DNA from: Streptomyces sp. SM11
GTDB taxonomy: Bacteria > Actinomycetota > Actinomycetes > Streptomycetales > Streptomycetaceae
DNA length: 64,000 bases
NCBI RefSeq assembly: GCF_002910905.1
Contig: NZ_NEUE01000296.1
Coordinates: 1 to 64,000, forward strand
Reading direction: 5' to 3'
Shown here: piece by piece, positions 37,504 through 48,295 of the stretch
Layout: every line of letters begins with the position of its first letter
Position numbering within the stretch: position 1 is the first letter of the stretch
The notes under the pieces: generated by a model
The model's input: the letters and a program-made list of their open reading frames with translations, nothing else
Databases searched by the model: none
Told to the model about the DNA's origin: nothing
Made by a program: the position numbers and the translations under genes

Positions 37504-37989
37504 TCAGCGCCAGGGTTCGCTGATGGTCCGCAGCGTGGCAGCGGTGGCCACGGCGGCGGTGACCGCTTCGTGCCCCTTGTCCTCGTTGGACCCTTCGAGG
37601 CCGGCCCGGTCGAGCGCCTGCTCCTCGGTGTCACAGGCCAGTACGCCGAAGCCGACGGGGACTCCGGTGTCGACGGTGACCTGGGTGAGGCCGAGGGTGA
37701 CGCCCTGGGAGACGTACTCGAAGTGGGGGGTACCGCCCCGGACGATCACGCCGAGGGCGACGATCGCGTCGTAGCCGCGTCCGGCGAGCACCTTGGCCAC
37801 GACGGGCAGCTCGAAGCTTCCCGGGACGCGGAGCAGGGTCGGCTCGTCGATGCCCAGCTCGTGCAGGGCGCGCAGGGCGCCGTCGACGAGGCCGTCCATG
37901 ACCTTCTCGTGCCACTGGGCCGCGATCACGGCCACGCGGAGGTCGCCGCAGTTGCGTACGGACAGTTCGGGTGCACCCTTGCCGCTCAT
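37504..37989 (-). CDS. ribH: 6,7-dimethyl-8-ribityllumazine synthase (RibH)
   Basis: This 161-residue enzyme condenses 5-amino-6-ribitylamino-uracil with 3,4-dihydroxy-2-butanone 4-phosphate to the riboflavin precursor lumazine. Typical segments are [50 protein letters not shown] (with catalytic His) and [17 protein letters not shown]. The start ATG at 37989 has AGGAGAG 3-4 bases upstream. It belongs to the rib operon, 41 bases after ribBA. Confidence 0.95.
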   Translation of the reverse strand: MSGKGAPELSVRNCGDLRVAVIAAQWHEKVMDGLVDGALRALHELGIDEPTLLRVPGSFELPVVAKVLAGRGYDAIVALGVIVRGGTPHFEYVSQGVTLGLTQVTVDTGVPVGFGVLACDTEEQALDRAGLEGSNEDKGHEAVTAAVATAATLRTISEPWR

Positions 37990-38030
37990 GTCTCTCCTGT
38001 TGCTGGTTACGTGGTGTTCGGTGGTTCGCG

Positions 38031-39322
<1,292 letters not shown>

Positions 39323-39326
<4 letters not shown>

Positions 39327-39967
39327 GCCGTGGCTCCTTCCAGAGCGGGTGTCCGCGTACGCAGCCACCAGTCGCGCATCCCCCACAGGACGAGGGCGCC
39401 GTAGATGATGTAGACGAAGCCGGAGAAGGCGAATCCGTTGGCGAAGTTCAGCGGGACGCCGACCAGGTCGACCAGCAGCCAGGCGAACCAGAACTCGACC
39501 ATGCCGCGGGCCTGGGCGTACATCGCGACGACGGTGCCGACGAAGATGTACGCGTCCGGCCACGGGTCCCAGGACAGCGACGGGAAGGCGGTGAACAGGC
39601 CGCCGACGGCGAGGGTGCCCAGCGCGGCGGCGCCGATCAGCACGCCGCGCTCGCGCCAGGTGGCGAAGCGTACGGCGATGGAGCCGTCCTGGGCCTGCTG
39701 CCTGCCCCGGTTCCAGGACCACCAGCCCCACAGCGCGACGACGATGACGACCAGCTGCTTGCCCGCGCTGCCGGAGAGGTGCGCGGAGGCGAAGGCGACG
39801 AGCAGGATCACGCCGGAGAGGAGCTGGGCGGGCCAGGTCCAGATCGAGCGCCGCCAGCCGAGAGCCAGGGCGACCAGGCCAACGAGGTTGCCGATCATGT
39901 CCGACCATCTGATGTGCTGGCCGAACACGGTGAAGGCCTCGGAGTTGAGCCAGTTCGCCGCGTTCAC
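39323..39967 (-). CDS. ribM: PnuC-family riboflavin transporter (RibM/PnuX)
   Basis: This 214-residue membrane protein has about seven helices and PnuC-family features ([35 protein letters not shown]; the C-terminal [19 protein letters not shown]). PnuC proteins carry nicotinamide riboside. The branch encoded inside actinobacterial rib operons (RibM/PnuX) is known to take up riboflavin and analogues, which suits its place between riboflavin synthase and RibBA. It overlaps both neighbours by four bases. Confidence 0.88.
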
Positions 39968-40572
39968 CGCGGGTCCCCTCCCGCCCGGTCGCCGAGCAGC
40001 CGCTCGACGTACTTGGCGAGGACGTCCACCTCCAGGTTGACCGGGTCGCCGGGCTGCTTGTGGCCGAGCGTGGTCAGGGCGAGGGTGGTGGGGATGAGGC
40101 TGATGGTGAAGTGGTCCGCCGCGGCGTCGACGACGGTGAGGCTCACGCCGTCGACGGTGATGGAGCCCTTCTCCACGACGTACCGGGTCAGCTCGGGCGG
40201 CAGGGAGACCTTGACGAGCTCCCAGTGTTCGGAGAGGGTGCGCTCGACGATGGTGCCGGTGCCGTCCACGTGGCCCTGGACGAGGTGTCCGCCGAGCCGG
40301 CCGCCGAGCGCCATCGGGCGTTCCAGGTTGACCCGGGAGCCGGTGGTGAGCGCGCCGAGGCTGGAGCGCAGGAGCGTCTCGGCCATCACGTCGGCGGTGA
40401 ATTCGCCGTCGCCGGTGTCCACGACGGTGAGGCAGACGCCGTTCACCGCGATGGAGTCGCCGTGCTTGGCGCCCTCGGTGACGACGGGGCCGCGCAGCCG
40501 GAAGCGGGAGGCGTCCGCAAGCCGCTCGACGGCGGTGACCTCACCCAGTTCTTCGACAATTCCGGTGAACAC
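39964..40572 (-). CDS. ribE: Riboflavin synthase alpha chain
   Basis: This 202-residue enzyme dismutates two lumazines to riboflavin and its substrate precursor. It shows the internal duplication of lumazine-binding domains: [12 protein letters not shown]...[14 protein letters not shown] in the first half, and [12 protein letters not shown]...[15 protein letters not shown] in the second. The gene is called ribC or ribE depending on species. It begins immediately after ribD (no gap) and overlaps ribM. Confidence 0.95.
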   Translation of the reverse strand: MFTGIVEELGEVTAVERLADASRFRLRGPVVTEGAKHGDSIAVNGVCLTVVDTGDGEFTADVMAETLLRSSLGALTTGSRVNLERPMALGGRLGGHLVQGHVDGTGTIVERTLSEHWELVKVSLPPELTRYVVEKGSITVDGVSLTVVDAAADHFTISLIPTTLALTTLGHKQPGDPVNLEVDVLAKYVERLLGDRAGGDPR

Positions 40573-41673
40573 TCAGTTTCCCTTCCGAGCAGGGGCGGGG
40601 ACGGCGGTGACGCGCAGATCGGGGCCGATCGGCACGGTCTCGGTCACATCGAGGCGCAGCGCCCGGGAGATGGTGGTGATTCCGGCGTCGGCCAGGGCGG
40701 CGGGGCCCGCGCCGAGCAGAACCGGGGCGAGATAGCCGACGACCTTGTCGACCTTCCCGGCGGCGACGAAGGCCCCGGCGAGGGTGGGTCCGCCTTCGAG
40801 GAGTACGGAGCGGACGCCGCGGGTGTGCAGCGCGGCGAGGAGGGCGTCGAGGTCCAGGCCGGGTCCGGCGGCGGCGCGGGGCAGCCGCAAGACGGCGGTC
40901 CCGGGGAGGTGACCGGCCGGGGCGTCGTCGGCGACGGCGACCAGGGTGGGCGCGGTGTCGTCCAGGACCCGGGCGCCGGGTTTCACGGCGGTGGCGTCGG
41001 TGTCGAGGACGACCCGCAGCGGCTGGGTGGCCCCGTCGATACCGCGTACGCCCAGCTGGGGGTCGTCGGTGCGGGCGGTACCGGAGCCGACGAGCACGGC
41101 GTCGGCCTCGGCGCGCAGCCGGTGGACGTCGGCGCGGGCCTCGGGCGAGGTGATCCAGCGGCTGGTGGCGTCGGCGGCGGCGATCCGGCCGTCGAGCGTG
41201 GCGGCGTACTTCCACAGGACGTACGGCCGCCCCTGGCGCACCGAGGTCAGCCAGGCGGCGTTGCCCGCCCCGGCCTCCTCGGCGAGGAGGCCCTGCTCGG
41301 CCCGGACCCCGGCCCGGCGCAGGGTGTCGCCGCCGCCGGCGGCCCCCGGGTCCGGGTCGGCGACCGCGTACACGACGCGGCTGATCCCGGCGGCCAAGAG
41401 CGCCTTAGCGCAGGGGCCGGTGCGGCCGGTGTGGTCACAGGGTTCGAGGGTGACGTAGGCGGTGCCGCCGCGGGCCCGTTCGCCGGCCGCGCGGAGGGCG
41501 TGGACCTCGGCGTGCGGCCCTCCGGCGCGCTGGTGGAAGCCTTCGCCGGCGACGGCTCCGGTGGCGTCGGTGATCACGCATCCGACCACCGGGTTGGGGC
41601 TGGTGGAGCCGAGACCGCGCGCCGCGAGCGTGATCGCTCGGCGCATAGCGGTGATGTCGGCTGCGGTATCCAC
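40573..41673 (-). CDS. ribD: Bifunctional riboflavin deaminase/reductase (RibD)
   Basis: This 366-residue enzyme deaminates the product of GTP cyclohydrolase II and reduces its ribosyl side chain. The N-terminal deaminase domain has HAEVHAL and the zinc ligands in LEPCDHTGRTGPCAKALL. The C-terminal reductase domain starts near residue 150 (RPYVLWKYAATLDGRIAA; LLEGGPTLAGAFVAAG). The GTG start at 41673 has AGGAGG 5 bases upstream. It is the first gene of the operon downstream of the FMN riboswitch. Confidence 0.95.
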   Translation of the reverse strand: MDTAADITAMRRAITLAARGLGSTSPNPVVGCVITDATGAVAGEGFHQRAGGPHAEVHALRAAGERARGGTAYVTLEPCDHTGRTGPCAKALLAAGISRVVYAVADPDPGAAGGGDTLRRAGVRAEQGLLAEEAGAGNAAWLTSVRQGRPYVLWKYAATLDGRIAAADATSRWITSPEARADVHRLRAEADAVLVGSGTARTDDPQLGVRGIDGATQPLRVVLDTDATAVKPGARVLDDTAPTLVAVADDAPAGHLPGTAVLRLPRAAAGPGLDLDALLAALHTRGVRSVLLEGGPTLAGAFVAAGKVDKVVGYLAPVLLGAGPAALADAGITTISRALRLDVTETVPIGPDLRVTAVPAPARKGN

Positions 41674-41791
41674 CGGGTCCTCCTGCCTCTTCGGGCACGG
41701 ACTCCGGGGCCTGTCGATGACGACAGATAGAGCGGCTCATCAGGGGAAACGCCGAGAACCCGAGAACGGGAACGCCGGGAACGCACGGAGT

Positions 41792-41808
41792 GCCGGGAGA
41801 TTCCCGGC
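41792..41808 (-). promoter_or_regulatory. Hairpin in the FMN riboswitch expression platform
   Basis: GCCGGGA (41792-41798) and TCCCGGC (41802-41808) form a perfect 7-bp stem with a 3-base loop. It lies between the riboswitch aptamer and the ribD start. It may be the terminator or part of a switching stem. Confidence 0.45.
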
Positions 41809-41851
41809 CATGCGTCCGCCGACGGCGGCGTACCGATGACAACCCGCCGCG

Positions 41852-41975
41852 CACTGCCTCCCATCCGGACTTTCACCGTCGGTCCAGGAATTTCACCTGG
41901 TCAACCGGCCGCTGGCTGCGGACGGGTCGCGGACTGTAACCGCCGGTTCGGACTTACACCGACCCCGGAGTGCGC
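41852..41975 (-). promoter_or_regulatory. FMN riboswitch (RFN element) of the rib operon
   Basis: Read on the minus strand, the element contains the invariant blocks GGGGTCGGTGTAAGTCCG, ACCGGCGGTTACAGTCCGCGA, and the 3' block GACGGTGAAAGTCCGGATGG followed by GAGGCAG. These match the FMN-binding aptamer that represses riboflavin genes when FMN is abundant. It lies 180 bases upstream of ribD. Analogues such as roseoflavin would also be expected to act on it. Confidence 0.95.
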
Positions 41976-42102
41976 TGCTATTGGTACGGAACCAGTCTGC
42001 CACGGACACCTCACGGCCATGCGGGTGAGCCGTGTGGGCTGGGTCACAGAGCGAGTGGCGCGTTCCGATCGGCGAGAAACCGACAGAAATGTTGACCGCC
42101 AA

Positions 42103-42144
42103 AGGTCCATGCCTATTGACGCACTGGTCTAGTCCTTTTAATCT
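42103..42144 (+). promoter_or_regulatory. Chitinase promoter with two direct repeats (DasR-type operator)
   Basis: TTGACG (42116-42121), a 17-base spacer and TAATCT (42139-42144) form a near-consensus promoter. Two 12-bp direct repeats, AGGTCCATGCCT (42103-42114) and TGGTCTAGTCCT (42125-42136), lie 22 bases apart, one just before the -35 and one in the spacer. Streptomyces chitinase promoters carry such repeats. The second copy closely resembles the DasR-responsive element (ACTGGTCTAGACCA-like), linking control to N-acetylglucosamine metabolism. Confidence 0.8.
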
Positions 42145-42254
42145 CTGCGTCACCTCCGAGGTTCGGTCCGACGGTGTGCGCACACCAGGACCCCAACACG
42201 ACCCACCCCTTTTGCCAGTTGTGTTCTGCCGACCTCCCCAGGAGGAACGACCAC

Positions 42255-44609
42255 ATGCTGTCCCCCACCCGAGCGAGAGCCACCCTGCTCGCCGCCGGCG
42301 CCGCCGTCGCCGGACTGCTGCTGAGCTCACTCGCCGCAGGTCCGTCGGCCGCCGCCGACCAGGCCTCCTGCCGACCCGACGGGCTGTACCAGACCCCCGG
42401 CGTCGACGTCCCCTACTGCTCCGTCTACGACGCCGACGGGCGCGAGAAGATGGGCGCCGACCACCAACGGCGCGTCATCGGTTACTTCACCAACTGGCGT
42501 ACCGGCAAGGACGGCAAGGACGCCTACCTCGTCCCGGACATCCCGTGGGACAAGGTCACGCACCTCAACTACGCCTTCGCGCACGTCGACGGGTCCAACA
42601 AGCTCTCGGTCGGCCCCGACAGCGCCGCCAACGCCTCCACCGGCATGACCTGGCCCGGTGTCACAGGCGCGGAGATGGACCCGGCGCTCCCCTACAAGGG
42701 GCACTTCAACCTCCTGACGAAGTACAAGAAGCAGCACCCGAACGTGAAGACCCTGGTCTCCGTGGGCGGCTGGGCCGAGACGGGCGGCTACTTCGCCCCC
42801 GACGGCGAGCGCGTCGACTCGGGCGGCTTCTACTCGATGGCGACCAACGCCGACGGGTCGGTCAACCAGGCGGGCATCGACACCTTCGCCGACTCGGCCG
42901 TCGACTTCATCAAGAAGTACGGCTTCAACGGCGTCGACATCGACTACGAGTACGCGACCACGATGAAGGACGCGGGCAACCCCCTGGACCACACGCTGTC
43001 CAACGGCCGCCGCGCCGGGCTGGTCAAGGGCTACGACGCCCTGATGAAGACGCTGCGCGAGAAGCTCGACCACGCGGGCGCCGCCGACGGCAAGCACTAC
43101 CTGCTGACCGTCGCCGCCCCCTCCTCCGGCTACCTGCTGCGGGGCATGGAGACGTACCAGATGCAGAAGTACCTGGACTACGTCAACATCATGTCCTACG
43201 ACCTGCACGGCGCCTGGAACGAGTACGTCGGCCCGAACGCCTCCCTGTTCGACGACGGCAAGGACGCCGAACTGGCGCAGGCGAGCGTGTACTCCACCTC
43301 GCAGTACGGCGGCACCGGCTACCTCAACACCGACTGGGCCTACCACTACTTCCGAGGCTCGATGCCGGCCGGCCGGATCAACATCGGTCTGCCGTACTAC
43401 ACCCGCGGCTTCAAGAACGTGCAGGGCGGCACCGACGGACTGTGGGGCAGGGCGGCCACGACCGACTGCCCGGCGGGCGCGGGTCTGACCAAGTGCGGTG
43501 ACGGCGCGGTCGGCATCGACAACCTCTGGCACGACAAGGACACCAACGGCAAGGAATCGCCGGCCGGTTCCAACCCGATGTGGCACGCGAAGAACCTGGA
43601 GAAGGGCATCGTCGGCGACTACGTCACCGACTACGGCTTCCCCGCGGACACCCGGCTGACCGGCACCTACGCTCGCAAGTACGACTCCACGCTGGTCGCC
43701 CCGTGGCTGTGGAACGCCGAGAAGAAGGTGTTCCTCTCCACCGAGGACGAGCAGTCGGTGAAGGCCAAGGCCGACTACGTCGTGGACAAGGGCATCGGCG
43801 GCACGATGATCTGGGAGCTGGCGGGCGACTACCAGTGGAACGCGGCGAAGGGCCAGTACGAGACGGGCTCCACGCTGACCACCGCGATGTACGACGCGTT
43901 CAAGTCGGCGACCCCGTACGGCGCGAAGCGCTCCACGATCGACCTGCCCACCCAGGCCGTGAACATCGACGTCTCCTTCGGGCAGTTCCCGCTGGGCGAC
44001 TCCAACTACCCGATCAGCCCCAAGCTGAAGATCACCAACCGGACCGAGGCCACCCTGCCCGGCGGTACGGAGTTCCAGTTCGACTACTCCACCTCCGCCC
44101 CGGCCAACGCCAAGGACCAGTCCGGATTCGGCACGACGATCATCCGCAGCGACCACACGGCGGCCAACAACATCGGCGGCCTCAAGGGCGACTACAACCG
44201 CGTCTCGCTGAAGCTCCCGGCCTGGCAGACGCTGGCCCCCGGCGCCTCGGTGGAGCTGGACTTCGTCTACTACCTGCCCACCTCCACCCCGTCGAACTGG
44301 ACGGTGACCTTCGACGGGAAGTCCTACTCCCTCGCCGGTGATCTGGCCCGCGGCACCACCGTGGTGGAGCCCGGCACCGGCACCGACCCCACACCGACGC
44401 CGGACCCCACCGGCCCGACCCCGACCCCGACCCCGACGGAGCCGGGCGGCAGCTGCACGGCCCCGGCCTGGAACGCGGCCACCGAGTACGGCGGCGGCTC
44501 CACCGTCAGCCACGACGGCCACCAGTGGAAGGCCTCGTGGTGGACGAAGGGCGAGACGCCCGGATCCACCGGTCAGTGGGGCGCCTGGAAGGACCTCGGC
44601 GCCTGCTGA
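42255..44609 (+). CDS. Secreted GH18 chitinase with a C-terminal chitin-binding domain
   Basis: This 784-residue enzyme has a Sec signal peptide (residues 1-34, ending PSAAADQ) and a GH18 catalytic domain (about 70-555). The catalytic signature reads [10 protein letters not shown], with the proton-donor Glu present. A beta-sandwich domain (about 570-695) precedes a Thr/Pro linker ([16 protein letters not shown]) and a C-terminal CBM5/12-type domain ([34 protein letters not shown]). It cleaves chitin outside the cell. AGGAGGA lies 8 bases before the ATG. The promoter has DasR-type repeats. Confidence 0.95.
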   Translation: MLSPTRARATLLAAGAAVAGLLLSSLAAGPSAAADQASCRPDGLYQTPGVDVPYCSVYDADGREKMGADHQRRVIGYFTNWRTGKDGKDAYLVPDIPWDKVTHLNYAFAHVDGSNKLSVGPDSAANASTGMTWPGVTGAEMDPALPYKGHFNLLTKYKKQHPNVKTLVSVGGWAETGGYFAPDGERVDSGGFYSMATNADGSVNQAGIDTFADSAVDFIKKYGFNGVDIDYEYATTMKDAGNPLDHTLSNGRRAGLVKGYDALMKTLREKLDHAGAADGKHYLLTVAAPSSGYLLRGMETYQMQKYLDYVNIMSYDLHGAWNEYVGPNASLFDDGKDAELAQASVYSTSQYGGTGYLNTDWAYHYFRGSMPAGRINIGLPYYTRGFKNVQGGTDGLWGRAATTDCPAGAGLTKCGDGAVGIDNLWHDKDTNGKESPAGSNPMWHAKNLEKGIVGDYVTDYGFPADTRLTGTYARKYDSTLVAPWLWNAEKKVFLSTEDEQSVKAKADYVVDKGIGGTMIWELAGDYQWNAAKGQYETGSTLTTAMYDAFKSATPYGAKRSTIDLPTQAVNIDVSFGQFPLGDSNYPISPKLKITNRTEATLPGGTEFQFDYSTSAPANAKDQSGFGTTIIRSDHTAANNIGGLKGDYNRVSLKLPAWQTLAPGASVELDFVYYLPTSTPSNWTVTFDGKSYSLAGDLARGTTVVEPGTGTDPTPTPDPTGPTPTPTPTEPGGSCTAPAWNAATEYGGGSTVSHDGHQWKASWWTKGETPGSTGQWGAWKDLGAC

Positions 44610-44623
44610 TCCCTCCTCCGGCC

Positions 44624-44660
44624 GCCCGGCGGTGAGCGGATCCCCCGTTCACCGCCGGGC
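44624..44660 (+). terminator. Terminator of the chitinase gene
   Basis: GCCCGGCGGTGA (44624-44635) pairs perfectly with TCACCGCCGGGC (44649-44660) around a 13-base loop, 14 bases after the stop codon. Confidence 0.7.
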
Positions 44661-44744
44661 TTCCCGCCCCCACCGGCCCCGGCCCCGGCGTCCACCGCCG
44701 GAAAGCCTCCCGGGGGGCGGACCCCGTTCTGGCAGGCTGGCGCC

Positions 44745-45491
44745 ATGACGACGATTCTGGTCACCGGCGCCACCGGTGCCCTCGGCCGCCAGGTCGCGGA
44801 GCGGCTGCGCACCGAGGGGGCCGGCGTCCGCGGTCTCAGCAGGCGCTCCCCCTCGTACGCCGTCGATCCGCGCGACGGCAAGGGTCTGGACGCGGCGGTC
44901 GAGGGGGCGGACGTGATCGTCCACTGCGCCACCACCCCGCGCGGCGGCGACGACCGGGCGGCGGGGTTCCTCATCAACGCGGCGAAGCGGGCCGGGACGC
45001 CGCATCTTCTCCACATCTCGATCGTCGGCGTGGACCGGCTGCCGCTGGGCTACTACACGGTCAAGCACCGGGTCGAGCGGATGATCGAGTACTCCGGGCT
45101 CGGCTCGACGATCCTGCGGACCACGCGGTTCCACGACCTGGCCCTGCGCATCCTGTCCGGCGCGGCGATACTGCCCGTGCTGCCGGTGCCCGCCAGCGTG
45201 TCGCTCCAGCCGGTCGACAGCGGCGAGGTCGCCGACCGGCTCACGGCCCTGGCGCTCGGCGGGCCGGCGGGCCGGGTGCCCGACCTGGGCGGACCCGAGG
45301 TCCGTGAGCTGACCGGCCTCACCGGGGCGTTCCTGCGGGCCACCGGCCGCAGGCGGCGGGTGGTACCGGTCCGGCTGGCGGGCGAGGCGTACGCGGGCTA
45401 CCGGCGCGGCGACCACCTGGCGCCCGAACACGCCGTGGGAACCGTGACGTTCGAGGAGTTCCTCGACCGCCGCCACCGCCACCCGGTCTGA
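44745..45491 (+). CDS. NAD(P)-binding NmrA/atypical-SDR protein
   Basis: This 248-residue Rossmann-fold protein has the nucleotide-binding GATGALGRQVAERL at residues 8-21 and the NmrA-like pattern of short sheets (DVIVHCATTP; HLLHISIVGVD, then YYTVKHRVERMIEYSGL, which carries a YxxxK pair). It could be an NAD(P)H-dependent oxidoreductase or a redox sensor. No ribosome site of note is seen. It is convergent with the ROK regulator gene. Confidence 0.8.
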   Translation: MTTILVTGATGALGRQVAERLRTEGAGVRGLSRRSPSYAVDPRDGKGLDAAVEGADVIVHCATTPRGGDDRAAGFLINAAKRAGTPHLLHISIVGVDRLPLGYYTVKHRVERMIEYSGLGSTILRTTRFHDLALRILSGAAILPVLPVPASVSLQPVDSGEVADRLTALALGGPAGRVPDLGGPEVRELTGLTGAFLRATGRRRRVVPVRLAGEAYAGYRRGDHLAPEHAVGTVTFEEFLDRRHRHPV

Positions 45492-45555
45492 TCCCGTGCG
45501 CTCCGGCCCGAGCCCGCGCGATCGGCCCGCCCGCCGATCCTCGGGGGCGGCCCGG

Positions 45556-46746
45556 TCAGCCCCCCGGTGCGAACAGCGCGTCCTGCGCCGCGTCCCGGGC
45601 GGTGATCAGCGCGCCGCGCAGTACGGCCCCGTCGCCCAGCGAACCGGCGCGGACCTCGGTGCGCAGGGGTGACATCGCGGCCAGCCGCTCCTCGACCCGG
45701 GCGGCGAGCGCGGTCCCGCCCGCGTGGCCGACGGCCCCCGCGAGCAGGACGCAGCCCGGGTCGAGCACCGAGGCGACGGCGGCGGCGCCGAGGGCGAGGC
45801 GGTCCGCCAGCTCCTTCAGGAAGGGCTCGCCGGTCTCCCCCGCCTCCAGGGCGGTCCGCACCGCGTCCACGGCCGCCGCCTCCTCGCGGCCCCCGGCCAT
45901 CGCGCCGAGGTCCACGAGTCCGTGCCCGGCGGCGAGTTCGCACAGGGCGACGGATCCGGCCAGGGAGTGGAATCCGCCCTCGCAGTTCACCGCCGAGGGC
46001 AGTCCGCTCACCCCGGGGACGGGGAGAAAGCCGATCTCCCCCGCGCCGCCGGACGCCCCCTGACGCAGCTTGCCGTCCAGCATCACGGCGGCCCCGATCC
46101 CCTGGCCGAGCCAGAGCAGGACGAAGGTCTCGCAGTCGTGGGCGGCGCCCTCCCGGTGCTCCGCCACGGCCGCGAGGTTGGTCTCGTTCTCCACCAGGAC
46201 GGTGGCGGAGAGCCGGCGCTGGAGCTCCCGGACCAGGACCCGGTGCCAGGCAGGCAGGCCGGAGCTGTCGCGCAGTTCACCGGTGACGGGGTCGATCAGC
46301 CCCGGCGCCCCGACCCCGACGCTGTGCAGCGGCACGGATCCGGCTTCGCGGGCGGTGCGCTCCAGGAGAGCGGCGGCCCGCTCGACGGCGGGTTCGGTGC
46401 CGGTGTCACCGCCGATGGGCAGGGAGCCCTCGGCGAGGGTGGCCCCCAGCAGGTCGGTGACGACCACGCCGACGCTTCCCAGGCGCACGTCGAGCGCCGC
46501 GAGATGGGCCCGGTCGGCGACGATCCCGTACAGCCGGGCGTTGGGTCCGCGGCGGACGGCCCCGGACTCGCCCACGACCTGGATCAGCCCGGCCCCCCGG
46601 AGCCGCTCGACGAGGTCGGCGACGGTGGGGCGGGAGAGTCCGGTCAGCGTCTTGAGCTGGGTGGCCGTCAGCGGGCCGTCCTGCTGGAGCAGCCGCAGGG
46701 CGAGCCGGTCGTTGATGGCCCGAGCCGTGCTCGGTGATGCGGGCAT
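45556..46746 (-). CDS. ROK-family transcriptional regulator
   Basis: The protein has about 396 residues. The N-terminal helix-turn-helix reads ALRLLQQDGPLTATQLKTLTGLSRPTVADLVERL, and a ROK sugar-kinase-like domain follows (ENETNLAAVAEHREG; GQGIGAAVMLDGKLRQGASGGAGEIG). The usual zinc site (CxCGxxGC) is replaced by VNCEGGFHSLAG, which keeps a single Cys, so metal binding and perhaps sugar sensing are altered. It is divergent from an MFS exporter with a palindrome between the two genes. Confidence 0.88.
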   Translation of the reverse strand: MPASPSTARAINDRLALRLLQQDGPLTATQLKTLTGLSRPTVADLVERLRGAGLIQVVGESGAVRRGPNARLYGIVADRAHLAALDVRLGSVGVVVTDLLGATLAEGSLPIGGDTGTEPAVERAAALLERTAREAGSVPLHSVGVGAPGLIDPVTGELRDSSGLPAWHRVLVRELQRRLSATVLVENETNLAAVAEHREGAAHDCETFVLLWLGQGIGAAVMLDGKLRQGASGGAGEIGFLPVPGVSGLPSAVNCEGGFHSLAGSVALCELAAGHGLVDLGAMAGGREEAAAVDAVRTALEAGETGEPFLKELADRLALGAAAVASVLDPGCVLLAGAVGHAGGTALAARVEERLAAMSPLRTEVRAGSLGDGAVLRGALITARDAAQDALFAPGG

Positions 46747-46806
46747 ACCGGGATCCTTCCAGATCGCCGCCCCGCCGCTTCCCGGGGGCGTGACGTAATG
46801 ACTATT

Positions 46807-46827
46807 TATCAGGCAGGTTTCCTGATA
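46807..46827. promoter_or_regulatory. Inverted repeat between the ROK and MFS genes (probable operator)
   Basis: TATCAGG (46807-46813) and CCTGATA (46821-46827) are perfect inverted 7-mers, 7 bases apart, in an AT-rich island of otherwise GC-rich DNA. The island probably also carries both divergent promoters. Binding by the ROK protein is inferred. Confidence 0.55.
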
Positions 46828-46903
46828 GTTTACGCCCGCATCGTCGCACGGGAGCGCCGGGACCACCGGCATCCGAGAATTCCCAGGGGAGGGACACGAC
46901 GGC

Positions 46904-48133
46904 ATGGCGAACGACTCGACCGTCACGGTCTACAGCGCGGAACGGGTGAAGCGGGCCCGGATCGCCGTCGCCGCGGTCTTCACCGTGCACGGGGCGGTGA
47001 CCGGCAGCTTCGCGACCCGGGTGCCGTGGATCCAGGATCACGCCGGGGTGAGCGCGGGTCAGCTCGGCCTGGCGCTGGCTTTCCCGGCGATCGGCGCGTC
47101 GATCGCGATGCCGCTGGCCGGCCGGGTCAGTCACCGGTTCGGGGCGCGGACCGCCCTGCGGGGGCTTCTGGCGCTGTGGACGCTGGCGCTGGTCCTGCCC
47201 GCCCTCGCACCGGACCTGGTCACCCTGTGCGCGGCGCTGTTCGTCTACGGGGCGACGGCGGGGATGTCCGATGTCGCGATGAACGCGCTGGGCGTCGAGG
47301 TGGAGAACCGTCTCGACAAGTCGATCATGTCGGGTCTGCACGGCATGTGGAGTGTGGGCGCGCTGATCGGTTCGGCGGCGGGCACGGTCGCCGCCCACAC
47401 CGGGACCGACGCTCGTCTGCACCACGTCATCGCGGCTCTGGTGCTCACGGCGGTGGGGCTGATCGCCTGCCGGGGCGTCCTCGACCTCCAGAGCGGTCCG
47501 GAGGAGGAGCCGCCGCCGCGCTTCACGCTGCCGCCGAAGTCGGCCCTGCTCATCGGGGCGATCGGATTCTGCGCGGTCTTCGCCGAAGGGGCGAGCCTGG
47601 ACTGGTCGGCGGTCTACCTGCGGGACGTTCTGGACAGCTCCGAGGGTCTCGCGGCGGCGTCCACCACGGCGTTCGCCCTGACGATGGCGGTGGCCCGGAT
47701 CGCCGGGGACCGGATCGTCGACCGGTTCGGCGCGGTCCGCACGGTGCGGACCGGTGGACTGCTCGCCACCACGGGCGGGCTGCTGGTCGTGTTCTCGCCG
47801 TCCCCGGCGGCCGCGATGTGCGGCTTCGGGCTGCTGGGCCTGGGCGTGGCGGTCGTGGTCCCGCTGGCCTTCGCCGCGGCGGGGCGCAGCGGACCGAACC
47901 CGAGCCAGGCCATCGCGGGCGTCGCTACCATCACGTACACCTCCGGTCTGATCGCCCCCTCCGCGATCGGCTCGCTGGCCGAGGCCACCTCGCTGGTGGT
48001 GTCGTTCGGCGTGGTGACGGCGCTGGCCTTCGGACTGGTGCTGGGCGCCGGCGTGCTGCGGTCGGCCGACCGGAAGGCCGCCGCCCCGGCGGCCGGCGGC
48101 GGTGCGGCGGCGAAGAGCGCCGCCGGGAGCTGA
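46904..48133 (+). CDS. MFS transporter (sugar/drug exporter type)
   Basis: This 409-residue protein has about 12 membrane helices. It begins RIAVAAVFTVHGAVTGSFATRVPWIQDHAGVSAGQLGLAL and has the loop motif GRVSHRFGARTALRG, a pattern found in the YbjJ-like MFS group. The substrate is unknown. GGGAGGG lies about 9 bases before the ATG. It is divergent from the ROK regulator, which probably controls it. Confidence 0.85.
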   Translation: MANDSTVTVYSAERVKRARIAVAAVFTVHGAVTGSFATRVPWIQDHAGVSAGQLGLALAFPAIGASIAMPLAGRVSHRFGARTALRGLLALWTLALVLPALAPDLVTLCAALFVYGATAGMSDVAMNALGVEVENRLDKSIMSGLHGMWSVGALIGSAAGTVAAHTGTDARLHHVIAALVLTAVGLIACRGVLDLQSGPEEEPPPRFTLPPKSALLIGAIGFCAVFAEGASLDWSAVYLRDVLDSSEGLAAASTTAFALTMAVARIAGDRIVDRFGAVRTVRTGGLLATTGGLLVVFSPSPAAAMCGFGLLGLGVAVVVPLAFAAAGRSGPNPSQAIAGVATITYTSGLIAPSAIGSLAEATSLVVSFGVVTALAFGLVLGAGVLRSADRKAAAPAAGGGAAAKSAAGS

Positions 48134-48295
48134 CCGGGGCCGGGCGCGGGGACGGCGTGCGCGGCGGCGGGTGACCTCCGCGCGGCCGCCACCCGCCGCA
48201 CCACTACCATGGCGCTGATCTTTTCCGCAGGTGAACACCGAAACCCGGGTCGCAGACCGGCCGGCGCACCGAGCAGACCTTCAGGGAGCAAGACC

